Origin: Sphingomonas vulcanisoli
GTDB taxonomy: Bacteria > Pseudomonadota > Alphaproteobacteria > Sphingomonadales > Sphingomonadaceae
Direction of reading: 5' to 3'
NCBI RefSeq assembly: GCF_011761305.1
Contig: NZ_JAAOZC010000003.1
Location: 248,001-312,000, forward strand
Length of the DNA: 64,000 bases
Below, in pieces: positions 1 through 8,698 of the stretch. Positions within the stretch are counted from its first letter, which is position 1. Each line of letters begins with the position of its first letter. Position numbers and translations under genes: made by a program. The notes beneath the pieces are model-generated. The model did not search any database, was not told where the DNA came from, and saw only the letters and a list, made by a program, of their open reading frames with translations.

Positions 1-177
1 GAACAGGACATGATCCAGCGCCTCGCCGCGCGCCTTGGCAGCGGCGATGAACACACGCAAATTGGCGCGCGCCGCCTCCTGTCCCACGAAATCGTCGAGC
101 GAGCGCGGACGCAGCGCGGCGTCCACATCCTCTGGCGCGCGCGCGGCGGATAGCAGGCGATCGTCGGCTTCGCTCAT
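1..177 (-). CDS. ruvB: Holliday junction helicase RuvB, N-terminal part (cut by window edge)
   Basis: The reading frame starts at the ATG complementary to 175-177 and runs off the left edge after about 59 codons. The visible protein begins MSEADDRLL and contains [12 protein letters not shown], the conserved opening of RuvB just before its AAA+ ATPase domain. RuvB is the hexameric motor that drives branch migration of Holliday junctions together with RuvA. ruvA lies upstream on the same strand at 1087-1683, with an RcnB-like gene between them, so the two are not directly adjacent. The Walker A and B motifs lie outside the window. The call rests on the N-terminal signature only, but that signature is characteristic. 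Confidence 0.9.
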   Translation of the reverse strand, partial: MSEADDRLLSAARAPEDVDAALRPRSLDDFVGQEAARANLRVFIAAAKARGEALDHVLF

Positions 178-212
178 TGCGAGAGGCTTACGGCGGATCG
201 CTCGTGCGGCCT

Positions 213-327
213 AGCCCCTCCCCTTCAGGGGAGGGGTTGGGGTGGGGGAATCTTCCAATTCAAAGGACAACGCTTCGCCTCGCGCGCGTCCCCCCACCCC
301 CAACCCCTCCCCTGAAGGGGAGGGGCT
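213..327. repeat. Palindromic intergenic repeat, G/C-run family A
   Basis: Two long arms, about 213-248 and 290-327, are inverted copies of each other. Each holds a smaller hairpin, AGCCCCTCCCCTTCAGGGGA and its mirror, followed by a GGTTGGGGTGGGGG stretch. It fills the gap between ruvB and the RcnB-like gene. The same arms occur at 36159-36258. This looks like a REP/BIME-type mobile palindrome, and the strong hairpin could also act as a transcription barrier. Confidence 0.85.
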
Positions 328-336
328 TATGCCAGC

Positions 337-1017
337 TTAGTAGAAGGCCCCGCGGATCACGTCATCGACGCGACCGCTGCGGACGTTGACCAGCAGCAGA
401 TCGGGGCCGTAACGCACCCAGCGATCGCCTGGAGGCGGCGGATAGACGCCGTAGGTTTGGTAGTCGTTCCAATAATATGCCGATCCGAACAGGATGCCGG
501 GCAGGATCGCGCCGACGCCCCAGCTGCGGTAGCCGAAGCCGCGCGGATAATTGTAACTGCCGCCCCGAATCCGGTTCCAGCCGCCACTCTGGCTGGCGTA
601 GAAGCCACGGTGCCAGCCGCCCGCACTCGCGCGCGGGAAGCCGCCGCGAACGCCGGCACCGTTGCGATTGCCCTCGGAATGCACGCTGGCAAAACCACCG
701 CCCGGGCCTCCGCCGACTGCCTGCGCCCGGAAATCGCCACCGCCGCGATGATCTCCGCCACCACGATTGCCGCCCCCGCCGATCGCCTGGGCGCGGACGT
801 CGCCCCCGCCGCGATGTTCGCCGCCGCCGCCGCGCGGAGCGCCGCCACCCATGTGCGGGCCGCCACCACCGCCACCGTGCGGAGCGCCACCGCCATGCGG
901 GCCGCCGCCACCACCGCCCGGATGACCGCCACCGCCGCCATGCTCATGGCCCTGCGCCAGGGCGATCTGGGGGAGTATCAGGAGCAGGGCGCCCGCAACG
1001 CCGATCATCTTGCGCAT
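337..1017 (-). CDS. Glycine/histidine-rich secreted protein, RcnB family
   Basis: The ATG at 1017 is preferred over an upstream in-frame start because GAGGATGAG lies just before it and it gives a clean signal peptide (MRKMIGVAGALLLILPQIAL, cut near AQG). The mature part, about residues 22-125, is low complexity with many GGG and HGG runs. The C-terminal 60 residues (YYWNDYQTYGVYPPPPGDRW, then VRYGPDLLLVNVRSGRV) match the RcnB-type periplasmic domain. In Escherichia coli RcnB takes part in nickel/cobalt homeostasis. The His-rich stretch here could bind metal, but that is inference. The gene sits between ruvA and ruvB on the same strand. The glycine tract is prone to length variation. Confidence 0.8.
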   Translation of the reverse strand: MRKMIGVAGALLLILPQIALAQGHEHGGGGGHPGGGGGGPHGGGAPHGGGGGGPHMGGGAPRGGGGEHRGGGDVRAQAIGGGGNRGGGDHRGGGDFRAQAVGGGPGGGFASVHSEGNRNGAGVRGGFPRASAGGWHRGFYASQSGGWNRIRGGSYNYPRGFGYRSWGVGAILPGILFGSAYYWNDYQTYGVYPPPPGDRWVRYGPDLLLVNVRSGRVDDVIRGAFY

Positions 1018-1086
1018 CGTCTCATCCTCGTTTCGGCGTCGCAACGCCTGATATGGATCAAGCGCGCACGGGCGCAGAGGGTTCCG

Positions 1087-1683
1087 TCAGCGCGACGCCT
1101 TGCGCAGTGCAAGGCGGACGAGCGCATCGAGCGACGCGCCCGCGCCCAGCTCTTCCTCCGCCAATGCGACGGCAGTGGCGGCTTCGGCGGGGCGGAAGCC
1201 GAGATTGGCCAGCGCCGAGGCGGCATCGGCGCTGGCGCTGCCCTTGGGCGCGGCGGCCGCGCCGCCCGGGCCGAGGACGATGCCGCCGGCCTTATCTTTC
1301 AATTCCATCGCGATGCGCTGTGCGAGCTTAGGCCCGACACCGTTGGCGCGCGAAATCATCGCCTTGTCGCCCGAGGAAATGGCGCGCACCAGTTCGTCCG
1401 GCGCAAGCACCGAGAGGATAGCAAGCGCGACCCGCCCGCCGACGCCCTGCACCGAAGTAAGCAGCCGGAACCAATCCCGCTCGCCCGACGATCCAAAGCC
1501 GAATAGGGTGATCGCATCCTCGCGGACCTGCATCTCGGTAAACAGCATCACCTGCCCGCCGACGGGGCCGATCGCAGAAAGCGTTCGCGCCGAGGCCAGC
1601 GCCAGATAGCCGACCCCGCCGACATCGATGACGAGCGCATCGGCGGAAGCTTCGGCGAGCGTGCCGGTGAGGCGGGCGATCAT
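1087..1683 (-). CDS. ruvA: Holliday junction branch migration protein RuvA
   Basis: 198 residues starting MIARLTG, the usual RuvA start; the ATG at 1683 overlaps the stop of the upstream gene as ATGA. An N-terminal OB-fold (about 1-65) is followed by two helix-hairpin-helix motifs, [12 protein letters not shown] and [12 protein letters not shown], which grip the junction DNA. An Ala-rich linker leads to the C-terminal domain (about 150-198) that contacts RuvB. RuvA holds the four-way junction in square-planar form and loads RuvB for branch migration. The length is normal for the family. Translation is probably coupled to the secreted-protein gene upstream. Confidence 0.96.
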   Translation of the reverse strand: MIARLTGTLAEASADALVIDVGGVGYLALASARTLSAIGPVGGQVMLFTEMQVREDAITLFGFGSSGERDWFRLLTSVQGVGGRVALAILSVLAPDELVRAISSGDKAMISRANGVGPKLAQRIAMELKDKAGGIVLGPGGAAAAPKGSASADAASALANLGFRPAEAATAVALAEEELGAGASLDALVRLALRKASR

Positions 1684-2270
1684 TTGCGCGCGTCCGATTG
1701 CAGCCACAGCGCTAGATCGCGCGTGGCTTCCTCCAGCATTACGCGACCGATAGTGTCGAGGCTTGCGGCTGACGGGCCCTCGAAGCGATGTTCGACCGTC
1801 GAGACGTGGCGGAGTAGCGCGCCCTCGCCATCGGCCGTTTCGCCGCGCCAGTCCACGATCAGGCTGGCCGTGCCGCTGAGCGTGCTGGGATGGCCGAGCA
1901 TATTTTTCGCGCAGAGATCCGCGGCGGCTTCGGTGACGACGCCGCGGAGGCGGATCTGGCGCTTGAGCGGGGTGCCGCTGTTCAAGGTCGCGATCGGCAG
2001 ACCGGCATCCTCGAGCGTATCCTGTACGAGCTCGCGGCGATCGGTCACGCCGGTGGAGCCGATGTCGCTCCAGTGGATGCGCCCGTTGGGGAAGCAGGCA
2101 AGGCCGGCGCGCTTCTTGCCGATCTCGGTGTCAGGCGCGATCCGATCGCCGATGCGTTCCACGACATAGATATGATCAGCGGGCGCGGCCGCAGCCGGCG
2201 CGGCAGCCAGCAGCAGGCCGGCGCTGATGCCGAGACCAAAACGCCGCCAAAAGACGAGATGCCAAGCCAT
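1680..2270 (-). CDS. Secreted protein of unknown function upstream of ruvA
   Basis: About 196 residues. A GTG at 2273 and an ATG at 2270 are adjacent in frame; the ATG is chosen. The N-terminus [20 protein letters not shown], followed by an Ala-rich stretch, is a signal peptide with likely cleavage near AAAAP. The mature protein has two cysteines (LACFPN and DLCAKN) that could form a periplasmic disulfide. No enzyme motif is recognised. It overlaps ruvA by four bases and begins right after the stop of the GIY-YIG gene, so it lies in a tightly packed minus-strand run. Its function is unknown and its link to ruvA may be positional only. Confidence 0.75.
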   Translation of the reverse strand: MAWHLVFWRRFGLGISAGLLLAAAPAAAAPADHIYVVERIGDRIAPDTEIGKKRAGLACFPNGRIHWSDIGSTGVTDRRELVQDTLEDAGLPIATLNSGTPLKRQIRLRGVVTEAAADLCAKNMLGHPSTLSGTASLIVDWRGETADGEGALLRHVSTVEHRFEGPSAASLDTIGRVMLEEATRDLALWLQSDARK

Positions 2271-2273
2271 CAC

Positions 2274-3167
2274 CTAATTCTCGTTCAAGCCGGACGGAGC
2301 ACGCGTTCGCAAACGCTGCTTCCAACTACTTTCCAGCTGCGTAACTTCGCTGTCGGACAAATCGGGCGAAGTTCTTTGCAAGATAGAGAATTGAAATGCT
2401 GTGGGATCACGATCGCGCAGCAGTTTATTTCCACCGTGCCCTGATACCGCATAATGCTGCCAGCGTTGCAGAATGTTTTCTTCGCCATATGCCGAACCTA
2501 CATACTGTTTGCCGTCAGATCGATCGACTATCAGGTAAACGCCACGCCACTGGCTGATCCTTGATCGCCAATCCCTAGGTAGCAGCGCCAATTCTGCCCA
2601 CGAGAGTACCAACTCGGTCCAAGGCGGCATCGCTTGTGTAAGTAAACTCTCTAGGTTGATCGCTCGCACTTCAAAGCGTCCGTTGGCGAGCCAGCGATAC
2701 CAAGCGCGATCGGGTTTGGGCCAAGATATTACAAGGCGCCCCAACCACTCTTGGTGCCACGATATGGGATCGAATTTGAATTCCAGCAGCGATGTTCGAC
2801 CTTCGGTGGCGGTCATGCCGGCCATGCCTCGCGCCATCAATTCCTGATGAAGAGGACGGGCTAAACATTGCTCGATAGTCAGTGCTTGCGAAGAAGCGAT
2901 GGCGTAAAGTCCAACGAGCAGAGCTTGTCCGGGGCCTTGGCGAATGAACGACGCGAGATATCGCGCTTTCTTCAAGGCAGCTTCGGCGCGTGGGTTCTGG
3001 GTACTTTGATAGCAGTCAAACAGGTCTGGCCGTTCCGCGACCATCCATTCAAAAGCTTTATTGAGTGAACCTTCCGTAGGACGATGGCGAAAAGCCAATA
3101 CCTCTCGTTCGTCGATGCCGCTTCTTACAACGAGTTCGTTGAAGGTAAGTGGCGTCGATACGATCAC
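2274..3167 (-). CDS. GIY-YIG nuclease family protein
   Basis: 297 residues, starting at a GTG (3167) that overlaps the gatB stop as GTGA. The C-terminal part is a GIY-YIG nuclease fold: GVY at about 209-211, YVG at 222-224, an Arg at 235 in ILQRW, an Asn at 247 and a Glu near 274-279, matching the Tyr, Arg and Glu positions used by this superfamily to cleave DNA. The first 200 residues resemble nothing I can name. Base composition is visibly more AT-rich than the flanking genes, which suggests horizontal acquisition into the gatB-ruvA run. It could be a phage- or defence-related nuclease, and the target is not predictable from sequence. Confidence 0.85.
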   Translation of the reverse strand: MIVSTPLTFNELVVRSGIDEREVLAFRHRPTEGSLNKAFEWMVAERPDLFDCYQSTQNPRAEAALKKARYLASFIRQGPGQALLVGLYAIASSQALTIEQCLARPLHQELMARGMAGMTATEGRTSLLEFKFDPISWHQEWLGRLVISWPKPDRAWYRWLANGRFEVRAINLESLLTQAMPPWTELVLSWAELALLPRDWRSRISQWRGVYLIVDRSDGKQYVGSAYGEENILQRWQHYAVSGHGGNKLLRDRDPTAFQFSILQRTSPDLSDSEVTQLESSWKQRLRTRAPSGLNEN

Positions 3168-4624
3168 CCCAGCGCTTTCTTCAGCAATTCGTTGACCACT
3201 GCCGGATTGGCCTTGCCGCCCATCGCCTTCATCGTCTGGCCGACGAAGAAGCCGAACAAAGCCTCCTTGCCGCCGCGATACTGTTCGAGCTGGCCGGGAT
3301 TCTTGGCGAGAACATCGGCGATCACCGCCTCGATCGCGCCGGTGTCGCTGGTCTGCTTGAGGCCGCGCTCCTCGACGATCCTGGACGGATCGGCGCCGGT
3401 CTCCAGCATGATCTCGAACACCTGTTTGGAGAGCGTGCCCGAAAGCGTACCGTCCGCGACGAGCGCGAGCAGTTCTGCCGCTTGGGTGGCCGAAACCGGG
3501 CTTTCGCCGATCTCCTTGCCGAGGCGGTTGAGCGCGCCGAACAGTTCCGATGAGACCCAGTTCGCCGCCGCCACCGGCTTGGCGCCCGCCTCCAGCAATG
3601 TATCGAACCAGCGCGCGATATCGACGTCCGAGGTCAGCACTTTCGCCTGATACGCCGAAATGCCCTGCGCCTCATAGCGCGCGCGCTTGGCATCGGGCAG
3701 CTCGGGCAGGCTCGCGCGGCATTCCGCCAGGAAGGCGTCGTCCAGCACCAACGGCAGCAGATCGGGGTCGGGGAAATAGCGGTAATCGTGTGCATCCTCC
3801 TTGGAGCGCATCGATCGCGTCGTGCCCGTGTCGGGATTGAACAGACGGGTTTCCTGGACGATCTTGCCGCCATCCTCGATCACCGCGATCTGGCGCTTGG
3901 CCTCATGCTCGATCGCCTGCATCACGAAGCGGATCGAATTGACGTTCTTGGTCTCGGTGCGCGTGCCGAATGCGTCACCGGGCTTGCGGACGCTGACGTT
4001 GACGTCCGCGCGCATCGATCCCTGATCCATATTGCCGTCGCAGCTTCCGACATAGCGCAGGATCGCGCGCAGCTTGGTCAGGTATGCTCCGGCTTCCGCG
4101 GGCGAACGCATGTCCGGGCGGCTGACGATCTCCATCAGCGCCACGCCCGAACGGTTGAGATCAACATAGGAACGTGTGGGATGCTGATCGTGCATCAGCT
4201 TGCCTGCATCCTGCTCGACATGGATGCGCTCGATCCCCAGCGTCTTGGTCTCGCCATCCTCCAGCTCGATCTCCAGCGCGCCTTCGCCGACGATCGGATG
4301 ATAGAGCTGGCTGATCTGATAGCCCTGCGGCAGATCGGCATAGAAGTAATTCTTGCGATCGAAGCGACTCCATTTGTTGATCTTGGCCTCGATCGCCATG
4401 CCGGTTCGCACCGCCTGGCGGATGCATTCGCCGTTGGGCACGGGCAGCATTCCCGGCATCGCCGCATCGACCAGGCTGACCTGCGCGTTGGGCTCGGCGC
4501 CGAACGCCGTCGCCGCGCCCGAGAACAGCTTGGCCTCGCTCGTCACCTGGGCATGAACCTCGAGGCCGATCACGACTTCCCACGCGCCGGTGGCGCCTTC
4601 GATACGATAAGGTGCTGTTGCCAT
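3164..4624 (-). CDS. gatB: Asp-tRNA(Asn)/Glu-tRNA(Gln) amidotransferase subunit B
   Basis: 486 residues, normal for GatB. The N-terminus [13 protein letters not shown] and motifs such as [19 protein letters not shown] and [15 protein letters not shown] are diagnostic of the catalytic cradle that phosphorylates the misacylated tRNA carboxylate. The C-terminal YqeY-like tRNA-binding tail (about 390-486) is complete. With GatA and GatC it converts Glu-tRNA(Gln) to Gln-tRNA(Gln). gatC and gatA are usual operon partners but lie about 5.5 kb away at 10174-12082, separated by a polysaccharide cluster. The GIY-YIG gene follows with a four-base overlap. Confidence 0.97.
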   Translation of the reverse strand: MATAPYRIEGATGAWEVVIGLEVHAQVTSEAKLFSGAATAFGAEPNAQVSLVDAAMPGMLPVPNGECIRQAVRTGMAIEAKINKWSRFDRKNYFYADLPQGYQISQLYHPIVGEGALEIELEDGETKTLGIERIHVEQDAGKLMHDQHPTRSYVDLNRSGVALMEIVSRPDMRSPAEAGAYLTKLRAILRYVGSCDGNMDQGSMRADVNVSVRKPGDAFGTRTETKNVNSIRFVMQAIEHEAKRQIAVIEDGGKIVQETRLFNPDTGTTRSMRSKEDAHDYRYFPDPDLLPLVLDDAFLAECRASLPELPDAKRARYEAQGISAYQAKVLTSDVDIARWFDTLLEAGAKPVAAANWVSSELFGALNRLGKEIGESPVSATQAAELLALVADGTLSGTLSKQVFEIMLETGADPSRIVEERGLKQTSDTGAIEAVIADVLAKNPGQLEQYRGGKEALFGFFVGQTMKAMGGKANPAVVNELLKKALG

Positions 4625-4742
4625 GCACAGGCCTTACAGCCTGCCGCATCGCCGCATCAAGAACGGCGGCGCTTTTCTTGGGCCAAACGCGATGTTAGCA
4701 GACCTTCGCTACGAAACGGGCGCTGGGCGACGAAGGAACAGG

Positions 4743-5870
4743 GTGACACGCAAGCTCCACATCGTTTCGTCGGTCGGGGATGTTACCGAGCGTATCTGGT
4801 GGTCCGGCACGCCCTATGCGATCTGGCAGGCCATCCTGCGGCGGCGCGGCGATGTCGAAACGCACAATGTCATGCTGGGGTATCGGCTGCAGCGGATCAT
4901 CGGCTGGGGCAACGCCTTGCTCGGCCTGGGCAAATATAATCCGACGCGGGTCGGCTTCGGCCACGCGCTGTCCGTTCGGCGGGCGCAGGCGATCGTCGAC
5001 AAGGCGGGGGCGGCCGATTTCCTGCACATCGGATCGGCGCACCTGCCGGTGAAGCCGAGGCCCGGGCAGCGGCACTGGATGTTCACGGACGGCTCGGTGT
5101 TCTTCGAGATCGTCAATCCGAACAATATCTTTGCCCGATATCCCGGTCATCGCCGTGAACTGGTCAAGCATGAGCGGGCGATGGCGCGGCAGCTGGACGG
5201 CGTGTTCACGACTGCGGATTATGTCGCCCAATCGTTCATCGAGAAAGACGGCATGCCGCCGGAGCGCGTCGTGCCGGTGAAATCGGGCTTGGGTCACATT
5301 CTGCCCGACCCTGGCGTCAAGGATTACGCCGGGGGTTATATCCTCTTCATCGCGAAACAGAATTTCATCGGAAAAGGCGGCCGCCTGCTGCTCGATGCGT
5401 TCGAGATCGTGCGCCGCGAACGGCCGCAGACGCGCCTGGTGATCATCGGCAATGTCGACGATGTGACGCAGCAGGAGGATTTGCCGCGCATGCAGAATGA
5501 TGCGGCGATCGACTTCTACAATTACGATACGCCGGAGTATCGCACGCTGCTTGCGGGCGCGACGCTCTACGCGGGGCCGGCGGACAACGAACCGTGGGGG
5601 ATTGTCTATCTGGAATCGCTGACCGTCCGTACCCCCATTCTCGGTCTGGCGCATAACGCCTTTCCCCAATTCGCGGCAGACGGCGCTTATGGGTTCACCG
5701 CGGAAGCGGCCACGCCGGAAGCGGTGGCGACTGCGATCCTCGATGCCCTGTCCGATCCCGATCGGCTCGCGCGGATGGGCGCGGCCGGGCGGGAGCATGT
5801 GCTGGCCGAATATGTTTGGGATCGTGTCGTAGACCACATCCTCAGCCGCTATCCGGAGCAGGCGGCATGA
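4743..5870 (+). CDS. Glycosyltransferase, GT4-like
   Basis: The GTG at 4743 is chosen because AAGGA lies about six bases upstream; longer in-frame starts have no ribosome site and would add about 40 unlike residues. This gives 375 residues beginning with V/M-TRKLHIVSS. The C-terminal half has the Rossmann fold of GT-B enzymes, with YILFIAKQNFIGKGG (donor domain start), RLVIIGNVDD and the EPWGIVYLES segment that matches the conserved E-x7-E motif of family 4 retaining glycosyltransferases. It is divergent from gatB and is the first gene of a coupled operon with a HAD phosphatase and two nucleotidyltransferase-type genes, which suggests capsule or exopolysaccharide assembly. The sugar is unknown. 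Confidence 0.85.
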   Translation: MTRKLHIVSSVGDVTERIWWSGTPYAIWQAILRRRGDVETHNVMLGYRLQRIIGWGNALLGLGKYNPTRVGFGHALSVRRAQAIVDKAGAADFLHIGSAHLPVKPRPGQRHWMFTDGSVFFEIVNPNNIFARYPGHRRELVKHERAMARQLDGVFTTADYVAQSFIEKDGMPPERVVPVKSGLGHILPDPGVKDYAGGYILFIAKQNFIGKGGRLLLDAFEIVRRERPQTRLVIIGNVDDVTQQEDLPRMQNDAAIDFYNYDTPEYRTLLAGATLYAGPADNEPWGIVYLESLTVRTPILGLAHNAFPQFAADGAYGFTAEAATPEAVATAILDALSDPDRLARMGAAGREHVLAEYVWDRVVDHILSRYPEQAA

Positions 5871-6244
5871 AGCGGCTGGTGTTCGATCTCGACGGCACGC
5901 TGACGCATGATGAGCCTGGTGTTTCCTACGCCGACAAGCGCCCGCGCGCGGATATGGTGGCACAGCTGCGGGCCTATAAGGCGCAGGGCTTCACGATCAT
6001 CATCGCCAGCAGCCGCAACATGCGCACGCACGGCAATTCGGTGGGCATGATCAACGCCAAGACGCTGCCGGTAATGTTCGAATGGCTCGCGCGGCACGAC
6101 ATTCCCTATGATGAGGTTCACATCGGCAAGCCGTGGTGCGGCGAAGATGGCTTTTATATCGATGACAAGGCCATTCGCCCGTCCGAATTGCGTGATCTGA
6201 GTTACGAACAGATCCGCGAATTGCTCGATCGCGAACGCAGCTGA
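5867..6244 (+). CDS. HAD-superfamily phosphatase, capsule-biosynthesis (EcbF/BcbF-like)
   Basis: 125 residues; the ATG at 5867 overlaps the glycosyltransferase stop as ATGA. MKRLVFDLDGTLTHDEPG carries HAD motif I (DLDGTL), IIIASSRNMRTH supplies motif II and FYIDDKAIRP the late acidic motif. No cap domain is present, as expected for small HAD-III type enzymes. Short phosphatases with this layout (the EcbF/BcbF group) occur in capsule loci of Pasteurella and E. coli. Here it likely removes a phosphate from a sugar- or polyol-phosphate intermediate made by its neighbours. The substrate assignment is inference. Confidence 0.85.
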   Translation: MKRLVFDLDGTLTHDEPGVSYADKRPRADMVAQLRAYKAQGFTIIIASSRNMRTHGNSVGMINAKTLPVMFEWLARHDIPYDEVHIGKPWCGEDGFYIDDKAIRPSELRDLSYEQIRELLDRERS

Positions 6245-7845
6245 TGGGCGGTGCAGTCCTGATCACGGCCGGCGCCTATGTCGGCGCGGAGCTCGCGGCC
6301 GAGTTCGGCCGGCTGCCGCCGTCGTTTCTGCCGGTCGGCAATCGCCGGTTGTTCGTCCACCAGCACGATCAGCTCAAGGGCGGCTTCGATCGCATCCTGA
6401 TGTCGCTGCCCGCCGATTTCGAGCCCGGTGCGCATGATCGCGCGCTGCTGGAGGCCTTGGGGATCGAGCTGATCTTCGTCGCGCGAGGGCTCGATCTGTC
6501 GTCGTCGATCCTCGCGGCGATTGCCGAGGCCGGGCTGGAGGGCGGGCCGCTCGCCATCCTGCACGGCGATACGTTGATATTCGAGATCGATTATGGCGTG
6601 CCCGATTCTGTCTCGGCCGCCAACACCAGCGAATCCTATCAATGGGCGGGCGGCGAGGTGCGCGAGGGCCGCCTTGTGCGCGTGATCGATGTGCTGCCGG
6701 GCGAGACGCACGACGGCCCGGTGCTGAGCGGCTATTTCCACTTCGCCGATCTCAACCACCTGATCCTGTCGCTGGCGGCGTCGCGCGGCAATTTCGTCAC
6801 CGCGCTCGATCGCTATGTCGCCAAGCGGCCGATGGTGCCTTTGTCGAGCAACCGCTGGCTCGATTTCGGCCATATCCACACTTATTACATCTCGCGCGGC
6901 AGCATGACGACCGAGCGCGCCTTCAATGCGCTGCGGGTCGAGCGGCGATCGGTGCTCAAGCAGAGCAGCCGCGCCGATCGCATCGAGGCGGAATCGCATT
7001 GGTACGAGGCGCTGCCCGCCGCATTACGGATCTATCTGCCGCAATATCTGGGACGGATGCGGGATGGGGGTCAGGAGGGCTACGGCCTCGAATTCCTGTA
7101 TCTCGCCTCGCTGGCCGATCTGTTCGTGTTCGGCACGTTGAACGAACCGACCTGGGCGCGCATCCTGTCCTCCTGCGCCGATTTCCTGCATGCGGCGGGG
7201 GGCTATGCCGCGCCGGAAGGCGCGGTCGCCGATCCGCTCGCCATGTATCTGCCGAAGACGCTCAAACGGCTGGAAGAGTTTGGCGCGGCGAACGGGCTCG
7301 ATCTCGATCGCCCCTGGCGGATCAACGGGGTCGAGACGCTCGGCCTCCGGCAGATCGCGCAGGAGAGCGCCGAGCGCATCGCACCGCCCACCGCCCAGCA
7401 TCTCACCGTGATCCACGGTGATCCCTGCTTCAGCAACATCCTCTATGATTTCCGCAGCCATTCGGTTCGGCTGATCGATCCGCGCGGACAGGATGCCGAA
7501 GGGCGGCCGACGATCTGGGGCGACAATCGCTACGATCTCGCCAAGCTGCATCATAGCGTCATCGGTCTCTACGACATGATCCTTGCGGGCTATTGCGCAG
7601 TGGAGGACGAGGGCGAGCATGCGATCCGCTTCACCGTCCCCGACACCGCCGGCATCGCCGCGGCGCAGGCGGCGTTCGAGCGCGTGCTGCTCGCGCCGTT
7701 TGCCGCCGATCGGCAATCGATCGAGGCGATTTCGCTACACCTGTTCCTGTCGATGCTGCCGCTGCACAGCGATTCGCCTGAACGCCAGCGCGCTCTGCTC
7801 GCAAACGCGCTGCGGCTTTATGTCGCGCAGAAGGGCGCGCGATGA
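6244..7845 (+). CDS. Nucleotidyltransferase-like / APH-type kinase fusion protein
   Basis: 533 residues in two parts. Residues 1-230 look like a GT-A fold nucleotidyltransferase: a divergent Gly loop near residue 10, FLPVGNRRLFVHQ in place of the usual P-K-L motif, and LHGDT (107-110) like the metal-binding Asp of these enzymes. Residues about 260-533 are an aminoglycoside/choline-kinase-like phosphotransferase, with VIHGDPCFSNILYDF as the catalytic loop (Asp near 392) and RLIDPRG as the metal-binding motif. The start ATG overlaps the HAD stop by one base (TGATG). A kinase and a cytidylyltransferase-like domain in one chain recalls the LicA/LicC logic of phosphocholine activation, but the substrate is unknown. 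Confidence 0.8.
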   Translation: MGGAVLITAGAYVGAELAAEFGRLPPSFLPVGNRRLFVHQHDQLKGGFDRILMSLPADFEPGAHDRALLEALGIELIFVARGLDLSSSILAAIAEAGLEGGPLAILHGDTLIFEIDYGVPDSVSAANTSESYQWAGGEVREGRLVRVIDVLPGETHDGPVLSGYFHFADLNHLILSLAASRGNFVTALDRYVAKRPMVPLSSNRWLDFGHIHTYYISRGSMTTERAFNALRVERRSVLKQSSRADRIEAESHWYEALPAALRIYLPQYLGRMRDGGQEGYGLEFLYLASLADLFVFGTLNEPTWARILSSCADFLHAAGGYAAPEGAVADPLAMYLPKTLKRLEEFGAANGLDLDRPWRINGVETLGLRQIAQESAERIAPPTAQHLTVIHGDPCFSNILYDFRSHSVRLIDPRGQDAEGRPTIWGDNRYDLAKLHHSVIGLYDMILAGYCAVEDEGEHAIRFTVPDTAGIAAAQAAFERVLLAPFAADRQSIEAISLHLFLSMLPLHSDSPERQRALLANALRLYVAQKGAR

Positions 7846-8585
7846 TCGTCATCCCCATGGCGGGCCTCAGCCGGCGCTTCCTCGAAGCGGGCTATGAACA
7901 GCCCAAATATATGCTCGAAGCGCATGGCCGGACGCTGTTCGATCATTCGGTTGCCAGCTTCGCGGCCTATTTCGATACGACGCCCTTCCTGTTCGTGGCG
8001 CGCGATGTGATGGAGACGGGGCCGTTCATCGCCGAGCGGTGCAAGGCGCTCGGCATCCAGGATGCGCGCATCACGCTGCTCGATGCGCCGACGCGGGGAC
8101 AGGCCGAGACCGTGGCGCTGGGCCTGCAGCAAGGTAGCGTCGGGGCGGATGCGCCGATCACCATCTTCAACATCGATACGTTTCGCCCCGGCTTCCGCTT
8201 TCCCGATTTCCTTACCGATGCGGACGGCTATCTGGAGACGTTTGAGGGCGAGGGCGCCAATTGGTCGTTCGTGCGGCCCGTGGCGGAAGGATCGGACCGC
8301 GCCGCCGAGACCAGCGAGAAGCGGCCGATCTCGCGCTTCTGTTGCACCGGCCTCTATCATTTCGCGCGCGCCGGGCTGTTCCTGGACGCCTTCGCCGCAG
8401 AGAGCCGGCTCGACGCAGGCGAGCTGCAGGGCGGCGAACTCTATGTCGCGCCGATGTACAATCGCCTGATCGCCGAAGGCCGGGACATCCGCTTCACCGT
8501 GATCCCGCGCGAGGAGGTGATTTTCTGCGGTGTGCCGGCCGAATATGATGCGCTGCTGGCGGACCCGCCCGCGGCTTTGGGCTGA
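7842..8585 (+). CDS. NTP transferase domain protein (sugar-/polyol-phosphate nucleotidyltransferase-like)
   Basis: 247 residues; the ATG overlaps the preceding stop as ATGA. MIVIPMAGLSRRFLEAGYEQ then PKYMLEAHGRTL is the signature Gly-rich loop and PK-x-L motif of GT-A fold nucleotidyltransferases, and FNIDTFRPGF supplies the metal-binding Asp. The length suits a stand-alone transferase without the left-handed helix domain of GlmU. It is the last gene of the four-gene coupled operon and converges on the flippase gene across a palindromic repeat. It probably makes an NDP-activated precursor for the glycosyltransferase or kinase-fusion partner. The exact product cannot be read from the sequence. 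Confidence 0.85.
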   Translation: MIVIPMAGLSRRFLEAGYEQPKYMLEAHGRTLFDHSVASFAAYFDTTPFLFVARDVMETGPFIAERCKALGIQDARITLLDAPTRGQAETVALGLQQGSVGADAPITIFNIDTFRPGFRFPDFLTDADGYLETFEGEGANWSFVRPVAEGSDRAAETSEKRPISRFCCTGLYHFARAGLFLDAFAAESRLDAGELQGGELYVAPMYNRLIAEGRDIRFTVIPREEVIFCGVPAEYDALLADPPAALG

Positions 8586-8608
8586 GGCGTGCGGCAAACA
8601 TCAAACCT

Positions 8609-8687
8609 CCGTTTGTCCCGAGCGAAGTCGAGGGACGTGCCACAAGCGTAGAGCGAGCGTGTCTCGACTTCGCTCGACACAAACGGA
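8609..8687. repeat. Palindromic intergenic repeat, family C
   Basis: An inverted pair: GTTTGTCCCGAGCGAAGTCG then AGGGACG on the left, and its near mirror TCTCGACTTCGCTCGACAC then AAACGG on the right. It lies between the 3' ends of two convergent genes and may help terminate both transcripts. Relatives are found at 24467-24544, 47390-47467 and 63294-63349. Confidence 0.85.
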
Positions 8688-8698
8688 TGGGTTTGGCT

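Noticed and set aside
3788-4939. A 383-codon open frame antisense to gatB running into the glycosyltransferase
   Set aside because: No domain, overlaps two well-supported genes, composition of a shadow frame.
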